A DNA stretch of 64,000 nucleotides, taken from positions 12,837,290-12,901,289 of the forward strand of contig CP034993.1 of NCBI GenBank assembly GCA_004026145.2, read 5' to 3'. The DNA comes from Takifugu bimaculatus. Taxonomy: Eukaryota; Chordata; Actinopteri; Tetraodontiformes; Tetraodontidae. Both the position numbers and the translations under genes were made by a program. Shown here piece by piece: positions 23,474 to 35,986 of the stretch (position 1 is the stretch's first letter; every line of letters begins with the position of its first letter). Below the pieces are notes generated by a model, which searched no databases, was not told where the DNA came from, and worked only from the letters and a program-made list of their open reading frames with translations.

Positions 23474-26427
23474 AAACTCACTGAGCTCCATGTCGATGCG
23501 TGCCGCCTCCAGACGTTTCTGAAGACTGTCTTCAGTTTCTGTCTGTCTGTCCCTCAGACGCTTCTCCTGTGGAAGGAAACATGAGACGGGACTTGGACAC
23601 GGTCCGACAACTGTCCAAATATTGAAGTTAACTTGGAAGGAGTGTTACCAGGATGTCCATGGAGGGGGGCTGGATGGAGATGTAGATGGGGTTCAGATCC
23701 GTTTCCTTAATCCTCCTCACCCCCTGGATGTCCACGTCCAGGATGCAGATTCGATTCTGGGCCTGCACGTCTTCTATAGCTGCTTTACTGCAGAGAACCA
23801 GATCAACAGACAGAACAGGAGGATCCTCTTTAGAGCCTTTGATCCTTTTCATGTGTACAGGAGAACAGATCCAGGTTCATCTCTGGGCATTGATTCTTCC
23901 CTTGGTCTGGATCAGCTGTTCCATAGTTGCACATGTTTAAGTCCTTCGCTGCTGTTCTTTGTTAGACTTTATTTCACTCTCATTCAAATGAGTGTGTTAT
24001 TATCTATACACACGCTCGAGCGTCGGGATCGCTGGATTACTGTTTCGTTTTAGTCTCTGTCTCGTCTTCCTGTCCTGCCTCCTCTGTCCGTCTCAACCAT
24101 GATCACCCTCATGTGTCTCACCTGTGTCTAATTGTCTCCGGGTGTATTTAAACCTGCTTCTCTGTCCCTCCTGTGCTCGGCTGTTGGTTCTGGACGCGTC
24201 GAGTGTACTGCTAATGTCTTGTTTGTTTAGCTGGTTCATGACGGTTAGAATAATTACTTGGATTTTGGAGCGGGGTCTGTCTGCTGTTCTGGATTTGTCT
24301 TCCTGTTTTCACTGCCTGGTTGGACGGGACTGTAGCTGCTGTTATTTCTCCTGAAAGAATCTGTGTTAACAAACGGCTTCATATCAGGTTTAGTGGAGCA
24401 TTCCTCTGCCTCCTCCTGGATCTATCAACACTGAGATCCTAACAGTTGTCTCCAGCCCCGCAGGCGTTGAGGTAATCTCTGATTAACTGATCCGAGCTCT
24501 TCAGAGCCGTCTTCACTTGACAGTACGAGAGATTAAACCTGACGACAGCTGTTGAGCCGATCCGCCGCGCTGCTCTTCTGACCTTGTTCCGTTAAACTGT
24601 CTGTGTTCAGATTCTCCAGCGTTCCGCCTGACCTGAGTGTTTCCTCTGTCCCCAGAAAAGTCCAAGCTTTGGCTCAATTACCGTTGGCCAAACTCGGTGA
24701 CTTAATCCCTCTTATTAGCCACCAACAATCCAACTACCCTGTTTTGCTGCCGGGCCCTTGTGATGATGAACATTTACCTCGTCCCATACATGTTTCCGGA
24801 AAACTCTGCGTTTTCGATGAAGTCTCCATTGTCGATGCCCTCCTGCATGGCCTCCCTCGTGGTGAAGTGGTAATCTGTGAACATCCAGGGGTCCGGAGGT
24901 CACGGATGATATCATTACAGGTCTAGTGAGAACACAGAAGCTCCAGAACAGCATGTATTGACCAAAGAGCACCCTTTGACATGCGTCCTCACAACAAACC
25001 GAACCTCTGGGCATCTAAAATAGCAGTTGAAGACTCAAACACGCCACTACCACCTATTGCTAACGGGCACTGATAGCATACAAGCATTAGCATGGCAATA
25101 TGGAGTCAGGGGGACACATTAAGGAAAAATGTTGTCCAAAAAAAAATCATTTCAAAGTCTTATTTTATCATTGGTAATATTTTTGAATGCTAATTCTTGC
25201 TCCATCAGTGCTTTAACAGCCATTGGGCAGGATTTGGGAGACAGGATTCTCTTCTGAGGAATACCAGGGGGCTATTTTCAAAAGCTTTTTACTCCAAAGT
25301 GTAGACTGATCCTGGATCTGTAACATTTCTGTATCTTTGGTAGCATCATGACTAGCTCCTAGATTCCAATGACAGTGTGCCAGGTTGATGAAAGTAACCC
25401 CCATCCCTCTGCCCTAATCACTCTGATCGGGAATCACACTCAGGTCACCTTCATCTGTGGGTTCTGAATCATTTGGACACGAAAATGAGGTTTCTAAGTC
25501 CGAGGAAAAGACGTCTGCTACGGGCAGTAAAGTAGCCCCCAGTAGCATGGGGAGCTTGTTCAGCCCTATGGAGAAAGCAAAAAAGGCACAGAAGAGATTT
25601 ATCCCTGTATACCAACGCAGCTACACATGCTACACGCAGTTCACTTGGGAGTAAAAGAGTCGCGGGTCGAACAGGAGGGATGATGGGAAAACGTGGGACA
25701 GAAACAAGAGGTGTCAAGCGCTCTGTTAGCAAAGTTCTAAATCAAACGTTCCTGCCCCGGCAAGCAACCCGAGCCAAGTCTCCTGTACCTTTTCCATTCT
25801 CCTCCCCTGGTCGAGGGTTCCTGGTGGTGTCTGTAAAGAGATGATGTCATCATCAACTCCCAGAGGAAGACAACGGTCCATTGTGTGCTTGTGTTCTGGA
25901 AAAAACCTCGCCATATGGGCTTTAACGGTTCTTAATTATATTAAATCATTCTGTAAAAATGGCACAATAGGACAATAGGTAGACAATAGGTGGCCATAAA
26001 AATAAGTGACCCCTGGAGTCCAGCAGGGACCTGTGTTTGACCCCTGTTTTATTTCTTTAGGAAAACCTGTCATAGACTCTTCTGTTTATCCTTTAGCAAA
26101 TATAGAGCTCAAACCTCAAAAATCTGTTCTGGTCCATCGACCTCATCAACAATTCTGAAAACTAATCAGTGATTATTCAGGTCTGTGGAGCCAGACGAAG
26201 CTGTTGAATTCAGTTAGTGATATTTGCTGCTGATCTAGCACAGTTCCCGCTGGGCCAGCTGCCCCACTTCCTCCTGAGACAGGACGCTGGGAAACAGGGA
26301 AACCCACAGACGTACGCGACACGCTGAAGCCGAAGACGCCCTCGTGCTCCTTCATCAGCCTCTTCAGCAGCGTGCTCTTTCCCGCTCCGGAAGGGCCGCT
26401 CAGCACCACGGGCCTCGGTCTGGACAT
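23151..26427 (-). CDS. guk1: Guanylate kinase (GMP kinase)
   Basis: Catalyses ATP + GMP = ADP + GDP in the cytosol, needed for guanine nucleotide supply and nucleoside-analogue activation. Coding exons in gene order: 26316-26427, 25789-25830, 24778-24874, 23649-23787, 23482-23566, 23256-23341, 23151-23180. They sum to 591 bases, 196 aa plus stop; the human protein is 197 aa. Visible are the P-loop G-P-S-G-A-G-K-S-T near residues 11-19, the GMP-binding T-T-R-N-P-R-P-G-E-E-N-G-K segment, E-N-A-E-F-S-G-N-M-Y-G-T, and the core I-C-I-L-D-V-D-I-Q-G-V, with C-terminal E-I-K-K-V-Q. All intron phases match. The start Met (M-S-R-P-R-P-V-V-L-S-G) is in the family's usual position, preceded by an in-place AG at 26436-26437, so the 5' UTR is probably spliced. 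The gene converges on obscn, as its human orthologue lies beside OBSCN. Confidence 0.96.
23391..23471. repeat. (GT)n microsatellite in guk1 intron
   Basis: About 40 GT units on the plus strand, (CA)n in the guk1 transcript. It fills most of the 140-base intron 23342-23481 and starts 10 bases after the donor at 23481. Confidence 0.98.
23788..24777 (-). other. guk1 intron holding a possible LTR fragment
   Basis: 990-base intron without coding exons. Its middle (about 24040-24446) has a pyrimidine-rich, promoter-like composition described in the next entry. The rest shows nothing recognisable. Confidence 0.6.
24040..24446 (+). mobile_element. Possible solo LTR or retroelement promoter remnant
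   Basis: Segment beginning TGTTTCG and ending CCTAACA, with a TATA-like GTATTTAAAC at about 24145, a CT-rich upstream part and a downstream CTCGGCTGTTGGTTCTGGAC stretch. The layout and composition resemble LTRs of teleost retroelements. The TG...CA ends are compatible, but I see no target-site duplication and no flanking internal sequence, so this is tentative. Confidence 0.3.
24875..25788 (-). other. guk1 intron, no recognised content
   Basis: 914-base intron between the E-N-G-K exon and the Y-H-F exon. The short open frames in it have no family resemblance. Confidence 0.6.
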
Positions 26428-28427
26428 GGCTCTGACTGGGGATTATAAGAGTCCCGTTCAAATGTGGTGAAATAAACCTTTCTATTTTTACATTTCTGCG
26501 GCAACCCTGTCAAAGGTCAACAGCTATCCTATTAACTAGCATAATTTGAAGTAAAGCTAATCCCCCGAGCTTCCACACGGTCGGGTGGGCATGGAGAGCG
26601 TTAAAAATGGATCTGTGCTCTTTCTCTTCTGTTTAACATCTCCACTAGCTGGCACCCTGAAGTCTTTCTATCACAACATTAAAGCCCGTACGGCGTCGTG
26701 TCGGGACTATTTTATTCCTCCGAGTCTGACGAGCACAGAGCAGAACTGTGAATGCACGGTCCTCCCCGACCACATCTGAAGTGAATGAAAGGAGGCATTT
26801 AGGTGCGACCAGGGCATTTATACACATCTCTGGGGTTCCTTTGAAAAGGAAGGAGGGGGTACATGGAGAACCTTAAGTTCCACCTGAGGATCTGTGTCAG
26901 AACAATAAGCAAAAGGCACATTTTGTGTGATTATACACAATAACCCCTTCACGCTGATGCTGAGTGGGCAGACAGGACGAGATCCTGAGGTTAATGTTCA
27001 GGCTGCCTGTAAATGATGTCCTGACAGGTCAGTCAGCCCGGTTAATACGACGCACCTGGCTGCTACTAAAGCTCCAGGACAGGACCCGAGACCTCAGAGG
27101 ACACTTTTAAATCAAATCAGAGCTTAAAAATGACAGCATTTGTTCAAGTATTCATATTTGCACACACTCGTGAAGAGTTGTTGTATCATAGGAAGCCAGA
27201 TCAGGTTCAGCACCCCAGCGATGGAAGTTTAGAGGATCGTTTGATCGTTGCAGCTGATTGGCTGATGAATTTCTAGAACTTATTTGTTAAAAGGGTTTTA
27301 AGAATTGAGCAAATATTTACTCACCTTCTCTCGAGCTGTTTGTTCAGTCTGTGTTGTTAAGATGTTCAAGCCCAGAAGAGCCTTGAGACGGGCGTCTTAA
27401 TGGACTCCGTGTGTGTGCGTGTGCGTGTGCGTGCGTGTGTGCACGTCAGGCTGCTCACTGTCAGTCTGAATTATCAGCACCTCCCTTCAGCCGGTCCACA
27501 GTTGCAGGTGCGCTTGTGTTCCATCGTGTCATAAACTAACACGGAGGATCTTTTGAAGAGGACATAATAAGCCTTATTGCATGTAATTAGTCTAATTTAT
27601 TTTCATGCTGTGACTGTTCACCATGACATCAGTCAGGGAGTCGGAGGGCTGGAGGTGGAGAACTGTGCGGTCCTGTCAACACAACACGTCTGTGTCTGAG
27701 AAGTGGAAGCACATAAATAGTTCTTGTCTGCATCTTCTGTGGATTGTGTGACCAAACCTGACCGAGTGGTCTTCATTTCCTGACACGGGAAAGCTCAGAA
27801 TAGCAGGATTTAATGCCCTTCCAGTCCGACTGGCCTAATCCCGCCCTGACCTAATTCTCCAAGGGCAAATGGCCACACGGCACCTCCATAACAACACAAA
27901 ATCTGCCCGTCAGTGAATCCCAGCAGGTAACAATTCAGACTAAAGCACAACAGCGTTTAACCAAACTTTTTAAAGCTGTAGGGTAGATTTTGTTCAACTG
28001 ATCTAAAGTATAATAAAAAACGTATGGGTGTTATAAGTTTTGTGCTTATAAACCAAGATTCATTTGGGGGATTGGTTATATTTTATGGGGGAAAAAGTCT
28101 CTTTTTGCGCTCTGTCAGTGGTCCAGAATGTTACATTTTTATAAATCTACTGTCAGAAACTAACTTTAAATTACAATAAAATGTGTGCTGTGTTTTAGTT
28201 CAGGAGCGAAATATTTATATAAAACAATTGGTCTCTGGGAACACTCAATTGTGGAGAAATCCCTTATGTACCTCAGCAGCCACCGTACTTTAACTCACTC
28301 ACTGTGATGCTTAAAGAGACGAAGATGCCCTTGAGTTAAGAGATGTAAGGAAAAACACGCAACTGCAGCAAATATAATGAGTTACATCGCTGCTAAATCA
28401 TGAGCCAACAACCGAGAGGACATAAGA
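26428..28427 (-). other. guk1: guk1 5' region / intergenic space to rnf220, with a candidate 5' UTR exon
   Basis: The first coding exon is preceded by an acceptor-like TAATCCCCAG on the minus strand (AG at 26437-26436). The best donor upstream on that strand is AAG|GTGAGTAAAT with exon end at 27325, implying a non-coding first exon ending there and an 889-base intron. No ATG occurs in the last ~50 bases of that candidate exon. The rest of the 2 kb shows no coding signal. A GTGTGC-rich simple stretch lies at about 27409-27445. Confidence 0.35.
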
Positions 28428-28433
28428 TTTATT
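28428..28433 (-). terminator. rnf220: rnf220 putative poly(A) signal AATAAA
   Basis: The minus strand reads AATAAA about 570 bases after the rnf220 stop codon, giving a 3' UTR of roughly 590 bases (28410-28999). Not proven. Confidence 0.4.
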
Positions 28434-28999
28434 GTGGTAACGTTGGTAAAGTTTGAGAGGACTGATGCAAAGAAAGACAAGAGTGGGCAGAGACGAGAGG
28501 AGCCTGAACGTGATGGGATGATTGGGAATACGTCCAGCCTACAGGAGTTACACCAATAACCAAAGACGGCAGCAAAAACAGACCTCTGTACAGTAAATAC
28601 AGCCTAGGTTTTCAGCTAGTTCACGTCGTAGACACACACCGACCCAAACACACACAGAACTATGTACATGTGCTTTGAGTCTGATTCTAGCACACAGTTT
28701 TGTCCTCCTCAGAATAGAAAATAACAATAATAAAAGTGTCATCATCCCAAAGCGTGGTTTTAATATTTAGTTTCATTGCCTGAGCTCTCCTTGCTTGATT
28801 TCTCATCTGATCCGGCTGCCGTCGCAGCCCGGTGCTGTACAGGAGGAAGGTCAGAGGTCACGCTTGCTGTTTTTACAGGTAACTGTAGAGCGAGGACAAG
28901 GAGGAGGAAGAGTCTGACAGGCCAGCTGCCCATAAGTCCATCCCTGATTGGTTAAAAGAGAAGCCTCCCCTCTACCCTCACGGTTCGTTGGCGTCCGTA

Positions 29000-29939
29000 T
29001 CACAGAAAGACTCGTCTCAGGTCACCGGGCGAGGTGATGGTGTTGCACTGGGGACACAACTTCTTTGCTCCCTGAATAGATGAATACATTTAACTCAGTG
29101 GTCACTTTAAATCCTGAAGGTGTTGATGTGAATTTGATGTTTTACCAGAGTCCGTAGCCAACACTCCTCACAGTGAACATGCCAGCACTGGATGGAGGTG
29201 AGCGGGGTGGTGTACGTGTCCTGCACGGGGAGGCAAACAGTGAGCTGCAGTACAAAAGGCTGCCGCTAGATGGCAGCCAACTCTGAAACCAGTTTTGATA
29301 TAGTAGAAACACCTTTGCAGATTAATTGTATCACCAATTACCAGCTAAACATTCACTTATTATACAGCAGTGAACAACTTATTTAGAAAATTTGGAATAT
29401 TTAGAAATCATATGAAACATTCTTCTAACTTGCAGGAACTACCTGCAACAGGAGGAACCTGATAATGAAGTCTGGACGTTCCATTCAAAGAGCAAAGTCA
29501 AACATACATTAAAGGAGCTCACTTTAGGACTCACTTTATCTGTTTTTCGTTGTGCTGTGTAGACCATCTGTATATTTCATGAACTTTGGGAAACTTAATC
29601 CAGTTTTGGATGCAAAAAAGATCAGACAGATCTATTTAGAGCTGTCAGGTGTTTTAATCATTAATGGGCATTTTACAAAAATGCATGTGGATTTTACACA
29701 TATTTTACATATGTATTTGTACCTATTAGGCACTTCATTTTTTTAATCCTTTTTATTAGGTTTCACTGGCAGAAAAAAAATTTGAAGGAAAGATTTGAAG
29801 AGCACTGAAAACCACTGAATTGCATCTCACCATGCAGATAAGGCATTTAAATCTGTCTCCTTTCGACAACTGTTTCTCCAAATCACGTATGCGCACTTTA
29901 AGTGCATCCAGAGTCGTCAGCGGGGAGTCCTCTGAGAGC

Positions 29940-30000
<61 letters not shown>

Positions 30001-33000
30001 GAAGGACGGGCGGACAGAACAGGAGGTAACAGGAAGGGTGATGAGAGAGTCAAGCAAACGCCGGAGAGTCATTTATAAATCGAAGACAGATTAAATTATT
30101 CGCCGGCCAACACGGACACTGAGCATGAAATTTATCAGCAATCACATTTGGTGCATTCGCCGTCTCATTTATCACAGACCGGAGGGGGGGGTGAGTCGAG
30201 GCAGTGGGGTCCTCACAAAGGTGGACAAACACAGCCGTGCGCACAATTACAGCTGGGAGCGCGCGTGTGAATGCTTCGCTACAGTATGTCGTTGAGCGTG
30301 GTGAAATGTGTGCACGTGCACGCGTCGCCCGCTGTGACCTTGATCGATGATCTCATTGCGCTGATGTGAGGGTTGACAGTGCGGGGAGGGACGGTTACAC
30401 CTCCTCTGCTCTGATTGGATGAGTTCTGTCCCCCTCGCTCTGGATTAAATGTATTTTAACTGGTTTGACTGGTCTCAGAACAAAAACAGCTTAAGTGTGT
30501 CGCGTTTCCCGTGACTCACGTTTCTAACTCGGGGTTTCTGCAGGTTTTGGGGAGGCCGGACCCGCTGCAGTCCACTTTGTCCACGCTGCTGGTGGACGGA
30601 CTCCCTGAGTGAAAGATGGACAACAAAACGAAGGTTCAGTTTCCGTCCAGGTAGACGTCCGTCAGTCAGTCCGACCAGAGTTTCTCACCTTCGTTTGACC
30701 ATTTTGAAAATTCTGGTTTCAGTCTGGAGTCGGACACTGCGGTGCTGCTGCTGCTGCTGCTGCTGCTGGAAACAGACGAGACCTTAGAAGAAAACATCAA
30801 CTGTGGTTGAAAAGGGAGCATGTTTCAAAAGGAGGGGTGCGTACTTCGCCGCTGACTCCTGGGAGCTCTCTCCTGGGCAGGGGATGACGTCTGTCTCTGT
30901 GTATCTGAGGACAAGATTAAAGGAAATCTCCTTTTCCCGTCTATTAAACAGTTTAGTCTAGCGATGTGTTTCCTTGAAACCTTTCCTGTGAAGGATACTG
31001 AGCTCTGCCGTACTCCAGAGTGTCGTCTCCGTCCACGTCCAGGTCGGCATCGCTGTCTCGACATTCCTTAGAAGTTGTGCTCACCAGGACCGCGTCTGAG
31101 GGGACAGGAGAATGTCAGAAAAGCTCATGGGCGCTGGTAGGATAACGACACTGGGCCGCTGTTCTTTAAGGTCAGAGTCACTGCAGGTTACGTCTGCTGC
31201 CTCCTCCCCCGTCTGTCAGCCTGCCTGACACGTTCGCAGGTCAGGGCACCGTCAAGGAAAAGCTCCTAACCTCCTAATCTGGACTGAAAAGTTCAACGCA
31301 TTTTGCGGCCGCCGCACCGACACATTATCCACCCTCCACTGAGTGAGCTCACACGAGCGCACCCTGATGTCACGCTCACCTCTGAGGCCCCGAACTAGCG
31401 TCGTCATGTGCAGCCTCCTCCTCTCGTTCCACTCGTCTTCGGCCAAGTCCCCTGAGCCCTCCTGGAACAGACAGGGACACAGCGTTTAGGGTCACGTCTC
31501 CAACTGCCTGAGACACGACCAGGTGACCCTGGGGGCAGGATGTGAGGTCAACCTCAGATCCATCACCTATACATGTATTGTTTACTGCTGGTTGGTGGAG
31601 TCTGTCCCAGTGTTTACTGGGTGAGAGGGAGGAAGACACCCTGTACAGCTCACACACCCTCACACCCAGGAACCAATCAGAGTCTCATGTTCCTGTTTTT
31701 GGTGCTGTGAGAGGCAACTGGACAGAACCCACACGGACACTGGAAGAACTTGCAAACTCTGCTATTAGGAAAACTGAGCTGGGCTTGAACCCAGAACCTT
31801 CTGTATGTGCTGACAGATGAAAACACACCTGTCCATCTTCTGCTTTTTTCCTCTTCAGCTTCCCAATCCTGACTGGAGACAGAAAACAAACACGGTGACT
31901 TTAATTAGAATCTGAACAGGCTGTTTTCATCTGTTTACAGACTGCAAAAAGGAATGAATAATGATGAGAAACTGCTGCTTTGTTGCGTGTTTTCCACTGT
32001 GAAACAGTGTCAGTGTCACTGTGGTGTGTAATGGTGCTGAAGAAGAGGCTCTGCAGGACTCCACGTGAACAGATTCTGCTCTGGCCTCATCTCTGACAAA
32101 CAACCAGCCCCCTGAGGGGGTTAAAATCGGGTCTTTCTGCACCTCCTCCTGCTCTCCTCTCAAATAAAAGTTAATATGGCAGAACACCAACTGCACCGCC
32201 ACCCCCGCCCCAACCTCACTCGCTGCACGTTGCATAAGGGGACATTAAGTTTTAGGGTCGTCTAATTCCCGCTGTCATCCAGCGGGGGCCCCAGGGGCGG
32301 GCGCAGGGGGTGATCCTGACCCCTTTTTGCCGCCAATCGCGGCGGACATAATGAGGGTTAAAGAGACGGTCACAGATGAGGAAGAGCTCATCAAAGTTAG
32401 AGAGGGGAGAGGAGAAAGGTTGATTAATCAACACAGGAAGGCCGCGCCCCTCTTCCTCCTCCTCCTCCTCTTCCTCCCTGACATGTATTTAGAACCTCAT
32501 TATGCTGTCCTGTGCTAAAGCCCAATAAAGGCTAACGGCCCTCGACAGCGGCGGCGGCGTGAGCAGGAGAGACTCGGAGGTAATGATGACAGCCAGAAGT
32601 GAGCAGCAGCTCTAAAGAAACTCTGCTCATCTTCATCACCGCCAGTTTGACGCTGTCATATTCACTATAGTTCACCGGGGGCAGATGCTCCAGGTCCGAG
32701 CTAGCGCTAATTCAGCTCCCTTCAACTGATACACATCATATATATGGATAGATCAGGGTCTCTTACCATCTTGAATGCAGTCTACGTGGGCTCCAGCACT
32801 GTGGGGGCGCAAGGGGGCAGATTTGACGTAGCACCTGCACCAGCAGAGGTCATCGACTGTTAACATATCAAGAGGTCAAAGTTGAAAGGTTAATAGCTCC
32901 TCTGCTCGTGTGGGCGCTAGGCCAGAGGTGGTGGTGGTGTTGGGGAGCGGTGAGAAGCAAAAAAAAGGGGGGGGGTGGGGGGTGGATTTGATCGCTTGAT

Positions 33001-33991
33001 AACAGCGGGAGGGAAAACACAAAACTGGGTGTGTGGAATGTTTTTTGAAAAAACAAAACCTGGACGGCGTTTTTTAATTCAAAGCCATTAAAAACAGGAG
33101 GCGACAGAGGAGCTCTGAGCAGCAGCCAAACACAACAGAGTAACCACGTACCGTTCAGCCTGGTGTGTCTGTTGGCCCGCACACGCAGGAACGTCTGTCA
33201 GACACACAGAACAACACGCTTCAGGGGCAGAACTCAAACCCCTCAATACCTCTTTTCAATACGGAAGAAATATTTAGCATCGATTTTCTCCTTTTTAAAG
33301 CTCAACGCGAACATTTTGCGATTTGTTGTGCGGAAGAAATGACCGACCTGGTATCGGTCCGAGTGGGCATCCTCAGCTGGCCGAGGCGGCGAGGTGGGGG
33401 AGCCTCCTTCACGCTTGATGTGGAGAGAAAGAGAGAGAGACTAGAGGAAAGAATGGGGAGAGAGAGCAGAGACAACCACGGTCAAAGGGAGGAGACGGCT
33501 GCTGCTCCAGCATCCCCAAACCCCCTGGCTGTGTCAGCTGTTTACCTTCGGCGTCCTGGTGGCGTGATCGTGCTGCACAGGAGAGCCGCTGAGGAGGAAA
33601 CGCACACAGGAAACAAACGTGTGTTAAATCTCGAAGACAGATCTGTCTCTACGTCCTCTAAAATGTATCATTCAACTCATAAATATTCCCTGCCTTTACG
33701 ATGTTTGAGTGTATTCCTGCTTCACAGTTTATGTCACACAGATACTCTACGCATACACACATGTCGTCAGATTTCTATCATTGTGAGGTCTTTTATAGAC
33801 ATAATCCATTACCCAGCTCTCTACTCCAACCTCTTACTGTCCAAACTAACCCGCTGACCCGGACCCAAACCTTAAAACCATGTCTTAATCATCAAACGTT
33901 CAAACCTCTGAAGTTGTGGGGACCAGGCAAAATGTCCTCACTTTGCTCATAGAATGAGTGTTTTTGTACACAATAGGTAGCAAATATAAGG

Positions 33992-34044
<53 letters not shown>

Positions 34045-35377
34045 GTCCCTGTGGGCCAAGTTCAATTTGAAATCATTACTGTCCACGGAGCGGTCATTAA
34101 GCAGATTTAGAGTATAATGTCTTTATTGGAGGAATCATTCTTCTGTTTTAACAGCAGGTAATGTGTGTGTGTGTGTGTGTGTGTGTATGGTCCTCCTATG
34201 TGTGGTTTCCCACTACTTTGAGTGAAGTATGTGTGGGACTCAGAGCAGCCATTATCAGGACATTATCCAGCCACAGTGAGATTTGTGGCCTGGAGGCTGT
34301 AATATGAAATATGTAGAAAACGACGAGGCAGCTTGTAAACACTGCACGCAGGTGACAGAAGAGAAGAGACAACACCTGGGGAACCCGGGGAGATGCCCCT
34401 GGATACAAGATCTGTCAACACTAACTATGGCATTAACGCTGGATCACAAGTGGATGTTATCCTGCTGGCGGCAGGGAGGTACCTGATGTGCAGCTGGGCC
34501 ACCTTGGACAACTCCTGCTCCATGTGGTCCTGCAGCTCTCCTGGTCGAAGAACAACCTGGCAGACTGGACATGCTGGGGCCTGGCTGTCATAGAACCCCT
34601 TCATTTTACCTGAGGACAGATAAAAGGCGAGGGAGAAAGGAAAGGTCTTTGATCCATCCACCTACTCAGTGTGCACGTTGATGCATACCTGGACGATCAA
34701 TTTTTCTAACGTCACTGTGGGAAACGGAGGACGAGGAGGAGGAGGAATATTGTTCAGCAGAGGTGGAGACTGGAATCAGATTGGATCACAATCCAACAAA
34801 CTTGAATCTTCTTTCACACACACACACACACTTATACTCACACGCACACACCGCCACCGTTGTCAGTGTTCAGACATCATAGGCTGTCAATAGGAACATT
34901 ACCCAGGAGGCCCACTTGGCCCATTGGGCCCCACTGATGGATTACTGCCATAAGCAGGCAGCTGGGAGCCGTAGGAGCTCCACTCTATCAGGATTTTACC
35001 TAGTAGATGAGGTGATTTACTCCTGAAAGCCATCAATCATACGAAGAGAGCTGGTAGGCATGATACACCTAATTTCCGATGCCTAGGCAAAGCAGATGGG
35101 AGCGCGGAAAAACAATTTCAAACTTCTGAATGAGACAGCAAACAGATTAGGATTCCTGGCTCGGAGGTGTGAGGGGCTCCGAGGGTCCTTGAGGACCCTG
35201 TTATCCAAACTCTGGTGACCTCTGATGGCGGTGCCTATCAGCGAGTGGCATCCCCCCCGACATCAGTGGAGCTATGAGGCCCTGTAATGAGGTGCCCGAC
35301 GGGACAAAATGGCTTCTAAATAAAACATGGAGTGGAAAAATAGAAAGCAGAGTTGAGCGTCCTTGAGAGAATGACAG

Positions 35378-35421
<44 letters not shown>

Positions 35422-35916
35422 ATGTCTTTTTTGCATCCCCTCGCTAAAGGCTAAATGACTTTTCCCGACACGCATCGAGCGTTCCCCGGCTCTCTGCGCT
35501 CTGCCGCCCGGAACATGCAGGCATCAGTAAACAATGAAATCTCTGGGCTGAAATTGAATTTATAACCACATTACCAGCGCAGATAACGTCTCGCAATGGC
35601 GCCGCGATAAGAGCGATGGGATTTGATTTTCAGGTGTTTTATTGGTCCACTTTTTGGATAAGCACCCCCTGGTGCTACAGCATGTCAGCCCCCTCAACCA
35701 CCCCTTCCCCACTTCTGTCCGTCACTTTTGCTCCTCACAGCGCCAGATTAGCGTATGTGTGCGTGTGTGTGTGTGTCTGTGTGTGTGTGTGTGTGTGTGG
35801 GTGTGTGTTCATTCTGAGGCCTGACTCAGTTCTTTTCTCTTGTAAGTGACAGCTGTTGGTTGAAGACCACCTTTTTACACGTCCCCCCTAAACCCACCCA
35901 CCCACCCACACACGCA

Positions 35917-35986
<70 letters not shown>

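Noticed and set aside
23031..23584. Plus-strand open frames with Cys-Val runs
   Set aside because: They translate (GT)n tracts inside guk1 introns. The same applies to other Cys-Val or His-Thr frames at 29756-30029, 40482-40785, 50317-50636, 52178-52824 and 56562-56957.
33165..33857. 230-codon plus-strand open frame
   Set aside because: It is antisense to three verified rnf220 exons, lacks any domain, and crosses an intronic dispersed region.
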